Source of the DNA: Paramacrobiotus richtersi
Lineage: Eukaryota > Tardigrada > Eutardigrada > Parachela > Macrobiotidae
DNA: 49,241 bases
Assembly (NCBI GenBank): GCA_034698045.1
Contig: JAQGAU010000044.1
Location: 1 to 49,241 of the forward strand
Direction of reading: 5' to 3'
Below the pieces are notes generated by a model. It made no database searches. It had not been told where the DNA came from and saw nothing but the letters and a program-made list of their open reading frames with translations. The number at the start of each line of letters is the position of its first letter. Position 1 is the first letter of the stretch. This document shows, one piece after another, positions 21,277 to 32,044 of this stretch. A program made the position numbers and the translations under genes.

Positions 21277-22457
21277 TCAACTGCGTTGGAATTGGTCAAG
21301 AAGCCGCAGTCTGCAGCATTTTCTTGTAGTTGGATAACTTCCCTGTGGATTATAGAATGATCCTTTGTACCCAATCCAAGTAAGGTTCACAGTGATTGGA
21401 CAAAGTTGACGTAGCGCGATCGCATTGATTGGGTACTCCGTGTTGCTGTACGAGTAAATGCACTTATAAAGATGCCGATATACCAATGACCTTTCTTCTT
21501 TCGTCCCTCCTAATCTGTCCACCTTTCTTTTCAACCATTTGATTAAGAGAAAGACGCACAGCAAGACGCGGCACTCAGGAAGTTCAGCTTCCAAGATTTT
21601 CCATTCTTGGAAATCTTTGTCGATGAAAATCACCATGATTTCTTGCCAGCTCGTGTGGATGACTTTTAAAGACTGAACAAAGAATCGGATGTTTCGATAC
21701 ATCTCATCTGTGAGAAATCCAGGGCGACTGCTTTTCCCCGACCATGCCGATCCTGGCACAGAACGGCGTACATGATATATCTTTCTTTCGTAATGTTGAA
21801 AGTTGCATCGATACCTAAAACGTACTTCCAGAGTTTCTTCGAAATTCCGTAACATTACGCTGGTAGCGAATACCAATCCTTTCACCTGACCAATTGTTAC
21901 ACTGGTTCGCACTTGACATTTCTCGTTATTTTCGCCACAAATTTCAGTGAAGCGTAAAAACTGTAAAATATGACTGTGGAATGGCAAATCCTCTTGCCAA
22001 GTAAACCATCGCTTCCGAGGTCAGGGTCGTCTTCCCCTTTCCGCTTTTCCTTGTCAACGTGTGTTCTGCCAATATGGACATCTTTGAGTCCTATCGCTTT
22101 CCCCGTAGTCCGTCGAAATTCTGTAGCGATGACTGATGACGCTAATTTCTCCTGCAACAGCTCGACGACCTGTTTTCTCTGATCTCCCCAGAGCCTTCGA
22201 ACTTCCTTGTAGTTCTGTACTGGTCCTCTGATAGCTCGTGCGAATAATGAGCGTTGGCATTCACTCCAATGTGACCGTTGCCACGTAATCGAGCACGGAG
22301 TATGACATTCGCAGTCATTTCTGCGGATTCTTGTAAATGTGCGTTCGCCACCTTTAGCTGTTTGGTACCCGGATCGATGCGCGCATGTAAATTCGGCCCA
22401 TTTGTACACTAGATCTATGATCCGTCTGTGAGAAGTTTCCAGTTTCTTGCTGGTCAC
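21277..22457 (-). mobile_element. MULE/ZSWIM-type transposase, frameshifted remnant
   Basis: The N-terminal part resembles the zinc-binding DNA-binding module of MULE/ZSWIM proteins. It has EFTCAHRSGYQTAKGGER, then NDCECHTPC, then in a neighbouring frame RGNGHIGVNANAHYSHELSE, which supplies the HxxH. A segment TGKAIGLKDVHIG follows. The catalytic region starts in a different frame with LGIDATFNITKERYIMYAVL (first acidic residue D of IDAT) and DRHGRGKAVA. It returns to the first frame for EMYRNIRFF, then FIDKDFQEW (second acidic residue) and LPECRVLLCVFLLIKW, the conserved ALP.A.ILLC.FH segment with H replaced by L. At least three frame changes and that loss show it is inactive. A SWIM domain was not identified. 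Confidence 0.75.
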
Positions 22458-22804
22458 GATGCTGAATACCTGTATCTGTTCCGTATCGCGTCATACGTTC
22501 ACTAATGTGGATTTGCTTACGGTGATATGTTTTACAGCTTATACGCGTCAAACTCCGTCACTGCTTCCGCCCATGTACCGAAACCAGAACCTACTTCGAT
22601 TGGCATTTTTTGTGATAAGTTTTGTGGCTGATTACAAGGAAATAACCAGAACATTAAAGTACGCTTATAAACGTTTTGTCTGCACATTATGTACCAGCAA
22701 AATTAACCTGTTAGAGATAAAAAATCTATATGTATAGTCCACGTTGCTGCACAACAGTTGTACAACAGAGAAAGACGTATTTAAAGTTACAAAATCCGAA
22801 GGGT

Positions 22805-22952
22805 CGAGTGTATAGCCAAAGGGTGTGGAAAAAAGGTGTGTGTAATCAATGGTTGGGAGCCGAAAGGGTGTTTGTGTGCAGTCAAAGGATGCGTGTGTAT
22901 AACCAAAGCGTGTGTGTATAGACAATGGGTGTGAAAGGGTGTGGGTGTAGCC
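22805..22952. repeat. Degenerate minisatellite
   Basis: Units of about 18-24 bases resemble GTGTGTATAGCCAAAGGGTG and are repeated six or more times with variation. On the minus strand they encode a repeating YTH..F pattern, which I take as a by-product of the repeat. Confidence 0.65.
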
Positions 22953-23340
22953 TGAACCATTTGTTACTGCATTTTCTCCCGGAGGTTTTTAGTTCCCGTG
23001 AGTAACTGTCATTCCATCGTTCGTCCGCAGTCTTGAGCAAATCGTCGTGGACTGAAGACAGTCCAGAGCTCTTTTATCCAGTTCGGAGGTGAGTAGAGCG
23101 TTTTCGAGAAGGAGTTGCTAGTAATACTCAGCGAGATAGCTTACTTCTGCTGTTAGAGGATTTGACCTGGACGTTGATCCAAAGTTCTGGACCCAGACAC
23201 TTTTGATAAAAGAGAGAAAACGATTACCCGTTCTTCGTATCCCTGGCCACTAGTGATCCGCTGAAACAACTTGCATGCTGAGGCTGGATGGGGGGCTCAA
23301 TCCGATTTCACAGTTTCTCCGATAGTAGTCGCAACGCTGA

Positions 23341-23772
23341 GCGTTCCGTCCAACTGTTCATCTGGAGTAGAAATGGTGAATCGGTAGAATTCCGTCAAGC
23401 CAGGATGGAACTCGCTTCTTCGCAGACAATGATGACTTTTTTATTAGCATCCCTTATGGCTTCGAATAAATATTGTAATTTGTGATTGAAAACGATACTA
23501 ATTACAACACCGTAGGCCACGAAATAGCCAATTATCAGATCTGCTGCTTCAGTAAGTTCTGCTACAGTTGCGTGGCTGAAAAAAATTGTACACAGTAGGT
23601 TATCGAATGTGAACAGGACATCACGATTCACGAAGCTCCATCTGCGAAGTTGTTGTTCAGGACATCCAGGCGTTGCATTCGATCGTCGATTCGCCCCATC
23701 AGGATGGCGTAGGATTGCGGTGTAGTGGTGCGGTTTGGAGATTGAAACCTTGGTATTTGCAAGTGTTTTCAC
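23341..23772 (-). pseudogene. Paralogue of the 8.3 kb fragment, with an in-frame TGA
   Basis: The frame contains a hydrophobic helix (LIIGYFVAYGVVISIVF) and YLFEAIRDANKKVIIVCEEASSILA, matching IRDAHRKVSILCEDAGFILA at 8.3 kb. At the next codon the 8.3 kb copy has CAA; here there is TGA. The frame resumes with the shared NSTDSPFL.QMN. Downstream non-coding DNA is also conserved (ACTTGCATGC, acceptor TTGTTTCAG at about 23262). Conservation on both sides of the stop shows it is a nonsense change. See the 8.3 kb entry for the tentative gustatory-receptor reading. Confidence 0.45.
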
Positions 23773-24310
23773 ACTTTTTGTGGCAAAACCGGCTTCAGAT
23801 CAAATGCAGCAGCTTCAGTAGCATTTACATGGGTCTTTTCTGCGATAGCACGTTTATTCACTGCTGGCTAGAATTCACTTGTTTGTGTTTAGTTGCAGTT
23901 GAGCATTGGTAAGAGACTAAGAGTCGTTGGCCAGTTCCGAAAGATTTTACTCGGATCCGTATGGACTGAGCCACAGAGAATATAAGGAAACGAGAATCGG
24001 CATCCTCGTTTTCTGCTTGCTCTACGGAGACTGTCAAGCTTTTTGCAGCATGCGCTCTTTACTGCCGCCTCACCGACCCTTTTCGTTCCCACATGCGGCA
24101 CTCAGTGTGTTACTACCATTTAGGGGTTTTCGAATGGGATCCCGGGCCGCTATCTTTCAAATACAGCTGTGGTCGGGCGAGTAGCCGGTATATCAATCAT
24201 CACAGCGCCAAGTCGTAACTTGGCACCCATACAGTGACCTCTCTCTGGAACGTGCACCGGAACAGTCGCAGTACACCCGGCACTCCGGGAGAAACAACCT
24301 GTCCGGATTA

Positions 24311-24656
24311 CTAATGCTGACACGCTCTGATTCCTTGATCAAGCCCGAAAATTGCTAGTGCCAGATTGACAAATATAAGGGTTCCACCACAAGCGCTCTG
24401 GAAACGGGCGCAAATCCTCTTGTTCTTGTTTCGAACACAGTGCCCGCGAGCACAAGACGCCGCTCCGTATACGAACTCATCAGATCCATAATCCAACGTC
24501 AGCTCCTGGTGAATCGAAACACCGTGCCTGGCAAAAAAATCGATGTGCGGATATTTCGTAGACGGTCCCAAAAAAAACGTTAATGGCTAACCGATTTGGG
24601 TTGCAGGAATGATTGATTAGCCTTGTTACATTTCTTGGGTTTTCCGTCACGATGTT
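24311..24656 (-). pseudogene. SET-domain histone-methyltransferase fragment with a T8 frameshift
   Basis: One frame reads PRNVTRLINHSCNPNRLAIN, the GNV.RF.NHSC.PN motif of SET lysine methyltransferases that binds cofactor and the zinc-adjacent core. After a run of eight T the match moves to another frame: KYPHIDFFARHGVSIHQELT, then LDYG. This is the FFA.R.I..GEELT.DYG motif with its catalytic Tyr. A partial post-SET (SCARGHC) follows. The motif order and spacing suit the SUV39/G9a class. The upstream half of the SET domain is missing, with a TAA four codons before the first motif unless an intron intervenes. The frameshift sits in a homopolymer, so an assembly indel is possible. Confidence 0.68.
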
Positions 24657-25292
24657 CGTTTTTAGTTACGATTTATCGCCAGTCCGCGAGAGTACTTTGA
24701 AGACGTTCTTCCATCCAGGTCTTTCTTACTAAAGGCGCCAGCGTACTTCCCTACAAGAGGCTTTCTTGTACTCCCCAAGTAAATATCAAACTGAGCAGTT
24801 TCTCCGTTCGTTTTATAGCAGGAAGTTCCTTCTCCTCTTGCAAAATATTACCCGGAATCACAATTATCGAAAACTATCGACAACATTCCTTATGAAGGTT
24901 TATTCTTCTCGGTTCGCTTTTTCGCTTTCTGTTGTTTCTGTATATCAGACTTAGCAGCATTCGTTTTCAGCCGCGCATTTGCGTGTGTTCTTCCCGCTTT
25001 CCAGCTGCAGTTCGGCACCGCAATTCAAGCAAAACAGACCCGATTCTTTTCTGTCCACACTATTACTCTGCATTTCATATTTATCTTCTGACTAGGGTTA
25101 TGCTCAAAGACTTCCTATAATGATGTAGAGTGTGACGGTTTTTGCTGCCTATGATACGGAACATTCGAGACGGGCAGACTATGACGGACACAGTGTACTG
25201 TAAATACTACGAAAAACAAAGTTGCACTGATCGATGGAACTCTAAACTTGTTCAGAACCTAAAGTAGCAGAAGCGTTATAGTTGCAGTCTTT

Positions 25293-25354
25293 GCTTCCGT
25301 CTTGGGCAAGATTTCGGACATTGTTAGTGTCTGCTTCATTGCCTCAGTCGGAAT
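25293..25354. repeat. Hairpin repeat element, copy 4
   Basis: CTTCCG..GGGCAA and TTGCCTCAGTCGGAA bracket an inner stem GACAT / GTGTC on a TGTTA loop. It lies within duplication copy A. Confidence 0.55.
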
Positions 25355-26440
25355 TGAGACAAAACTGGATTTCGTTGCTTGTGCTGAACCTTCCAAGAAA
25401 ACCTTGCATTAAAGGATAGCGGTTGTTATCTAACTAATTACTGTTTTCCGCTCGGGAATATTTACTATTGGCATAATTACTTAGCGAAATTACGTGTTCT
25501 GGTAGTACATCTGAAGCGCTCGGTTCAACAAAGTCCGAAGTCTACTCGTTTCTCCAAACGTTCGTCCATCATTCTATAAAGTTCCGTGAGTAAATATCTT
25601 TATTTTCCGATCATGGTCGCAGAAAGTTTTTATCAAACATAAGTTGACAGCACAAGTTATGTACTTGTTCTTATGAAGTTGGTTTGGACTACTATAAAAC
25701 AGCTTCAGTATGGAGTCTTAGCTGCAGTATGTGTAAGGGAATGACACGCTAAAATACAGTACTCTGCATATTTTCATTTGTGTGAAACCACCTCACCAAT
25801 AACTACGTATCGGTCAACTAACACAGAAAAATAATACGTGAAGTGCCCACGCAAGAATTCCTTAAATACTATTTACAGTTGATGAAACCGTTCGTATGTA
25901 CTGCGCCAACGTATTAATTCGTACACCTGCACTGTTGGGCCGCCGGAGCGACCCAGACATTTACCTGACGGTACTGCGTAGCTCGTCGAGGTTGGGTGAA
26001 CGATATACAATGCCGCAATACCCCACAATCATTGTGTAGCGGAAAATTTGCTACCCTTATTTCTTGAAAATCGTAGCTATGATACTGAACTCAACGGATC
26101 GAATGTTTTTCCGCGTTAACGCTTAGATGAGATCAGTAATAACAAAACTAATAACAATAATGAAACTAATAGTTTATAGCTTGTCCACAAACGTTTTCTG
26201 ACTATTAATTATGTACTGGACAATTAAACAGAATTATGAACCATAACGAAAGCCATAACCATTGTTGCCATAACCATAAAACCATGAAAATTATTACCAT
26301 TTCGAAACGTTTTCGGTTTCAGTTACGTAGGCTTGCATGGTGCTAACACTATCATTTTACGGTTACGAAAGAAATTTACGGCTTTTTAGAAAACAGCGAT
26401 AGTGAGCGATGACAATAATTTAGAGAAAAGCGTTGCCGGA
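25355..26440. other. Stretch without supportable genes (duplication copy A)
   Basis: About 1.1 kb of AT-rich DNA with AACCATAA-type repeats near 26230-26290. No gene is visible on either strand. Confidence 0.5.
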
Positions 26441-26544
26441 ATCTGTTATAACTTTGGACAGGTTGACATAATATTATGCAGATTACTCCCGATCAAGACC
26501 GCAATAGGTAGTTCGCCAGAAAAAGGGACGATGTGTTGTCCAGT

Positions 26545-26851
26545 TTACGTGCAATGGGCATGGCCCTCTTCGCAGTAACCGTCTTTGAATCCTCTGTCCC
26601 GACAGCACTGTTTAATATTATTTCCAGGATCCCCCCTTGCACAAATCGATGGACAGTCCATCGGCTGTCTTTTAACTCGGCCTGCCACCGCGGATTCCTG
26701 CAGAAATTTACACGCCTTATACGATTAATTAATTAACAATTACTTATAGGAAGTCGACTCGTATAAATTGAGATTAATTTCGCTTCTTTACCTGCACAAT
26801 AACCGTCGTGAACACAAGAGCTCCTATCAAGAGAAGGGTGAGTTTGGCCAT
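26545..26851 (-). CDS. Secreted cysteine-rich defensin-like prepropeptide, copy A
   Basis: This is a two-exon gene. Exon 1 (26851-26792) encodes the 20-residue MAKLTLLLIGALVFTTVIVQ, a textbook signal peptide, and ends CAG|GTAAAG. A 94-base intron ends TTTCTGCAG. Exon 2 (26697-26545) encodes a 10-residue propeptide ending VKR, then a predicted 40-residue mature peptide beginning QPMDCPSIC. It has cysteines at mature positions 5, 9, 21, 22, 32 and 39 and an RGD at 11-13. The segment CRDRGFKDGYC followed by a short loop and Cys resembles the C3-x9-C4 part of arthropod CS-alpha-beta defensins, including the gamma-core GxC; the N-terminal spacing differs. A host-defence or signalling peptide acting outside the cell is the likely role. 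The gene model is strong; the function is inferred. Confidence 0.8.
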
Positions 26852-26965
26852 TTCTCCTGAGACAACGATGAAGTCAGAATTGTACACAGATGTCGAAACT
26901 TAACAGTTAGCACTGATCTGATACACCGGCTAGCGCACGGGTTGATAAAATGAGTTTACTATGCA
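26852..26965 (-). promoter_or_regulatory. Conserved 5' region of peptide gene A
   Basis: About 110 bases upstream of the ATG are conserved with copy B, including GCATAGTAAACTC (GCATATAAACTGG, a TATA box, in B), an initiator-like ATCAGATCAGT, and CTCAGGAGAAATGG at the start codon. The TATA-like word here carries one substitution. The spacing suggests a short 5' leader. Confidence 0.4.
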
Positions 26966-27429
26966 CCTAAAATTTCCACTGCGTTTATGGACTAGCGAGG
27001 CTATGATCAGTGCCTGCTTTTGTTGTTATTCGGCAAATTCCAAAGATTTCAGTTTGAAAACAGCAAATGCGTAGTTTATACGCCAAGCCGGTATAATAGT
27101 GTAGCACTGGAAATGTACAGTCGCGATCAACAATTACTCAGCAAATTGATTTAGTATACAGACGATCGCAAAGTCGATTACGCACTTCGTGCTGTTTTAC
27201 CGCGAATCAAACCATATTATCTTAACGTTTGATTAAGGAGAATTAGTATTGTATATATGACCCAGAGATAGAACATATTATACTTATGTGTAATCGACAG
27301 AAATACCAAACGAACGAACATATTGCCCAAGGAAAATCACGCGAAAGCTGTGAACTAACGCGCCAATCGATAGTCATAAGAGACACACAATCTTATTTTC
27401 TAATTTATACCGGACTTTTCGCTAATGCT

Positions 27430-27603
27430 ATTGCTGCTTGGTTGTTCGATTGTCTGCTGTGCGTTAAGTTGTTAAACCAGCGATGATCAGATGCGTTTCA
27501 GCATTACCTTGGAATGTTCATGTTGTCAGGGACCGTAGACGATTTTACCGTTTTCGTAAAGGAAGACATGACAAGAAAACTGTTAACTCTGCGTTACCGT
27601 TAA
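27430..27603 (+). pseudogene. Broken membrane-tail fragment, copy A
   Basis: This corresponds to 37016-37192. It retains CCLVVRLSAVR and, after a TAA and indels, HYLGM, MLSGTVDDFTVFV. The acidic phrase found in copy B is destroyed here. It is clearly the decayed partner. Confidence 0.35.
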
Positions 27604-27919
27604 TAATCAGCCTTAATTGGCTTTTTTTCGTAGTAAACTGGATTAATCATAGCAAATAAACACTGCTGTGAATTGTTTGCGACAATACAAAAACAAGTCT
27701 GACTTGAAAACATGTCGCCGCATATATGTAGAGTCAGCACGTACAGCTTTTCGGGCAAGTGTTTCCTATGAACACTAGAAGTACTGACTACGTATGTTAA
27801 GTTATCCTGAAGGAAGTGGAACAGTCATATGGAGATCACCGCGGTGTTTGTTTAACATGCCATACGAGAAAAACAATAGAACGTGCAAATCCAGTTGCAC
27901 CAAGTACGGATTAACTGCA

Positions 27920-28810
27920 AAATTTAAAAAGAAGCCTTGAATAGCGCTTGTTAAGTAAAGTTGCGAAGCAGCTGTAGGTTTTCCATGCACCAAAGCGGTA
28001 AGCGAGACTACGCGATTAATCAGAACAGAAATGTGCGTCATTATATTATTATTATAATTACAGCGCAAGAGCAGACAATCAGTTAGGGACTACAAGTCTG
28101 GTCAAAAGTATACAGAGCATACTGAAGAGAGAACAATACGTAGCGGCTACGCAATATGCTTATCTGGGCATTACTATAATATTATTAGACTACCTGAAAT
28201 AAAATTACTGTAAATTTTAACATAACGACGAAGATACTATTGGGATAAAGCTGTGGATCAGGTCATTTCAACCAGAACAAAAAGAACGCAGACCGATGGA
28301 CTGTATAATTCTTCGCTTCCATGATAGAAACGGCAACTCTTCCATTGTTATATTCAGATGTGATTATCAAAAATAAAAACGTCAGAAAGGTCTTAATATT
28401 CCCGCTATCTGTGTAGATGTCTGCTTGGCGGTAATCTGTTCTTGGTCGGCCTAAACCACAACACATCATACTAATACGCTTTATTTGGCAGATGCCACAT
28501 CAGAAATTACAGATCGCGCGCAAGGTACCAATAAAATAGTAGTTCAAACATGTTTAACGTTGCAAAACCATTCAAAACCATTTCAAGAACACTGGCGAAC
28601 CGGTAGGCATAGTTCCACTTACCAGTTTTATTTCGGTGAGTAACAGTCTTAGAGGCGTTTTAATTCTGATTAGCGCTAGTGATTTAATCACTAGTAGTGA
28701 AAAGCATATAATCGCGTATACGAATATTTATTTGCACTATATCTGTACCGTGTATCACTATATTCATAATTACTGTCTTCATTGTTTGCGTGACTGGACT
28801 CGTACAGGGG
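27920..28810. other. Stretch without supportable genes (duplication copy A)
   Basis: Bases 27710-27915 still align with the EGF-like exon of copy B, but its cysteines are mostly lost (ERANPVAP in place of ECACPVTP). From 27920 to 28810 there is no convincing frame. Confidence 0.45.
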
Positions 28811-28823
28811 ACTTATTACAAGT

Positions 28824-29174
28824 TCACTTGCATAGATTCAAAGTACGATTCTTAAGGGGGCCATGTCTATTAGGGGACACTGTCATCGTAGGGGCCATAA
28901 AGGTGCGTAACACCCAGAGAGTGAAGGACTGGTCGCCGAAATTCCCGTAGATCAGACTATTACGAGCTGCGATATACACGGCTTTATTTTCCTTACAGAC
29001 TCTACGTAATGCCTGTATAACGCCTGCTGCATGGCGCCTAGTCGAATTCCATGCCGCCTGGCAACAGAATCTCGACTGTATGGCTCTTTCGATAATCCGT
29101 GTCGATAATCCTGACGTTTTTTTCCAGATTTTTTCCCAGTTGTGGCGAAACTTTCACGCACCGAAAATTTTCAT
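28824..29174 (-). pseudogene. Basic protein fragment, copy A, with TGA at codon 7
   Basis: The ATG at 29174 opens a 117-codon frame whose only interruption is TGA at 29156-29154. Copy B has TGT at the corresponding place. After it the frame continues to a TGA at 28824-28826, with a shared core IQSRFCCQA....TRR.AA and then KENKAVYIAARNSLIYGNFG. The conserved reading frame between copies shows the minus strand was coding. I do not recognise the family; the basic, Cys-containing core could bind nucleic acid. Confidence 0.42.
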
Positions 29175-29712
29175 GTGTTCCTTGTAAAGTCTACGAAACG
29201 TATCTCTCGTTTATGCGGAATCGGTACTGTTGAGTTCAGAGCGCCGGAGAAGCCGTAGGCCAAGCCAAGGTCTGCCTTCGCCTTATGGTGGTTATCCAGT
29301 CTTGAAGTAAGCTTCTATTATTGTTTTGTAATTCCGTAAGATCATAACAGACTGCATGGTCGCCAACACTTGCTCTGTAGCCGGAAAATTATTCCTTCAA
29401 TCAGACGGTTGGTTTGTAGTCTCCCCGAGTTCTTGCCGGGAGTTCTTTCTTGAATCTCTGGTAAACAAGACGTCTGTACAGATTCTAGCTTACCAATCAA
29501 CATCTAGAAATATCTGACGCTCATATCGAGTTCATTGACCCATTTGGAGCCCTATCGGCTTCTCCTGAATCTGGATCGCCCGCGTTCGAAAACTCCCGTG
29601 CCGTGAGCTAAGGATTGGTAGACGAGACTATACCGCCATTGCAACTGCCCCATGCGTTGCAGCGTGGTTCTGTTTCCGGCCTTCCCTTTTAAAGGTGAGC
29701 TAAAAACGACCA

Positions 29713-30963
29713 GGCCTACACACTTGGTCGGAATATGAGTTAGCAATGGTTTCCAGGAAAGGAATGAAACTTTTAGGTATGATACTAGGAACACTTCTAG
29801 GAATAAGAATGCCACTTTTAGGAACAGGAAGTCTGTTCGGACCGTAGGAACAGGAATGAGACCCTGTAATCTCGAATTATTTGGTTTCACTACGAACATA
29901 CTGTGAGACGCAACACGGATCTCATTAAGTTTCAAAGAACATAATAATACATGTACCTGCATACCGTTTTCACCAGCTGTTGTTTGGTAACAGATGAATG
30001 CTGCAGAACGGCGATGAGGTCCGTATTGTTGACGTACACGACAGGCAAAAAATATGCGAGATCAGCGCACAGAAAATGCTAGGAGTATGATCGCTGATAT
30101 GTTGGAGCATGCAAGCAGCGCTCACTCCATCCCTCCAACTTCCTCCCCGAAAAATGGCATAACGCATTCGCTTCTAAACTTTGGATCGGAAGCAGTACAG
30201 TATCACTAAGTGTATACACAACGCGGCCACATTCGAAAACTCCTCGCAAACTTAGCATACCTTTCTATTCGATTATGCACAGAGGTGACAGTTTTGTCTC
30301 ATACACACGATGTATAGTACATCCGGAATTGTGTACGTGGTGTACGTCCAGTTTTAATAGCCTGTCCAGCATTGCCTCCCTGTTCTGCAGTAATTTCTTG
30401 GTTAATACAAATATATACGTATGTAAGTTTTTTCTTGCATAATAAGATTTACACTCTGCTAATTAATTCAGGACAGAAAGAAGTAAAGTGTTATCACAAA
30501 ATAAACAAAAAATAACTGACAATATCGGAGGCTTCAGCACGTATAAACGAACATTATAAGAAGCAGTCTTCGATTTCAGAAAACATATATTGCGTTTTCC
30601 CAGTTGGTTTTGAATAAGCGGTACGCAGTACGCGGCAGCCTAGGTTGGCACTTCCCACATTTATTTCCACTGAAATTGGCAGCGTTATCGATGTGGTTTT
30701 CTGGATGCGTAGAAAAACCCATTGTCAGATCCTACGACAGATGCCATACGCCTCTAATTTCAACAAAACAGCGGCTAATAAAATAGATCTATGAAACCAG
30801 GCAACTCGGGATTACAGAGTCCCATCCTTATTCCTACGGCCCGGGGAGGCATCCTATTCCTAAAACCTGCAATCCTGTTCCTAGTATCGCTCCTAAGAGT
30901 CTTACTGCTTTTCTAGAAACCATTCCCAATTCCTAATTCCTATTCCGACCAAGGGTATAGGCC
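29713..30963. repeat. Inverted repeat of about 180-190 bp arms rich in TTCCTA/TAGGAA
   Basis: The left arm 29713-29898 matches the reverse complement of the right arm 30785-30963. Shared words include GGCCTA at the outer ends, TTGGTCGGAATA, GAAACCATT and TTCCTACGG, with many TTCCTA units inside. The arms enclose 0.9 kb with only short frames. It could be a non-autonomous element or an inverted minisatellite. The right arm abuts the BACK-domain exon at 30.96 kb. Confidence 0.6.
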
Positions 30964-31547
30964 AAACGATCGGACTGCAAATAATGCCTCGCCGAGGACG
31001 ACGCGACAGTTGGTCGTAGTTAATTTCAGATGATTGTGTCGGCAAATATTGCTGGCCCAGCTGAAAGATGCAGATCCGAAAATTGGTCAAGAACAAGACT
31101 GTCACACTGGCAGCATCACTCGTTGCATGCGCTTACCGTTGTGCCGCTTCATACACTTTCACTTCGCGAACCCCGAGCGTATCTCGGCTAAATATCTCAC
31201 GCAATGTCTCATTCTTCAGCTGCATAAACCCTCCGGAATGCAGTAGTTTAGCGCAGTTTTCATCCATGATCTCCAGACAGCTACCAACCAACTTCTCGGC
31301 GTCGAATATCTTTGCCTATGATGACCATTGGCGCTTATCAGAGTTTTTTACATGAAAGTTTAATTCTGTTTTCTGGATAGTGAAACCTACCGCTTCCAAC
31401 ATAATAAGACACGTGTCCATGTCGACTTTTTAGCAGGTATGCTCGGTGCAGATGTCCACCAGCTTCGATATTCCATACTTCGCACAGTATAATGCAGCCA
31501 AGACGTTCTCAACGTTGAGACCCTCGACGTTGTCCGTATACAAATAC
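30953..31547 (-). pseudogene. BTB-BACK domain gene fragment (BTBD-like), truncated
   Basis: Three exons read in phase. Exon 31547-31391 carries the end of a BTB domain (RYLYTDNVEGLNVENVLAAL, CAKYGISKLVDIC) and the start of BACK (DTCLIMLEA). The donor is GCG|GTAGGT and the intron 75 bases. Exon 31315-31137 continues BACK (FDAEKLVGSCLEIMDE, SGGFMQL, SRDTLGVREVKVYEAA). Its phase-2 donor CG|GTAAGC and a 76-base intron lead to 31060-30953: WASNICRHNHLKL and VVLGEALFAVRSFGLYP. The order and motifs match BTBD1/2/3/6-type cullin-3 adaptors. The match ends exactly where the inverted repeat starts. An in-frame TAA (31432-31430) lies between the BTB and BACK parts. The N-terminal half of BTB was not resolved. 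It is probably a decayed copy. Confidence 0.72.
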
Positions 31548-32044
31548 CTATAATTACCCCTAATCGGTGGCGACCGACGAGCAACAAGCTACCAGCCAGC
31601 TTACCTGAGCATAAAAAATTCGAAAGGTCATGGATCTGAAAATAATTAATCTACTGGTACCATATACGTTGTGCATGGATGAATGAGTGCGCTTCAGCTT
31701 CAACGTGCAATCAGCGTGTAATTAATTGAACTAACAATCCTCACTACCAGATCCTCACCTTCTCTTTTTTCTAATCCCTCGCAGAGTCGCACGCCAGGAC
31801 GGTCGCATGATATTTAAAAATTTATCTTTTTGATGAGTTTGAGTTACTGAAATTAAACGAAGCTGATCGGAATTTTGCAGCTCATGGCTCAACGCCGGTA
31901 GACTAAAGATACGTGAACGGCGTTGAAGTTGGTAAAACATAACGTGATACTTAAAAACTTATTTAGGGTGTACCGTTAGCACAGATCCTGATGCAAATGG
32001 ATGAGATTGACCAGAAAGGTGTTTTATATCCATTTCGTCTCGTA

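Larger units (their letters stand above)
24830..29180. repeat. Segmental duplication, copy A
   Basis: Collinear blocks match copy B in order and orientation. They are 24890-25060 with 34440-34640, 25290-25360 with 34930-35000, 26440-26990 with 35630-36150, 27430-27600 with 37050-37220, 27710-27915 with 37330-37515, and 28870-29180 with 37800-38070. Identity is high in the peptide gene and its promoter and lower elsewhere, with indels throughout. Confidence 0.75.

Noticed and set aside
22730..22925. Protein-coding potential of the YTH..F repeats
   Set aside because: The pattern follows directly from the GTGTGTATAGCCAAAGG minisatellite and is open on both strands.
28952..29161. The 69-codon ORF starting at 29161
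   Set aside because: The frame conserved with the 37.8-38.1 kb copy is a different one (IQSRFCCQA core), so this ORF is a shadow.
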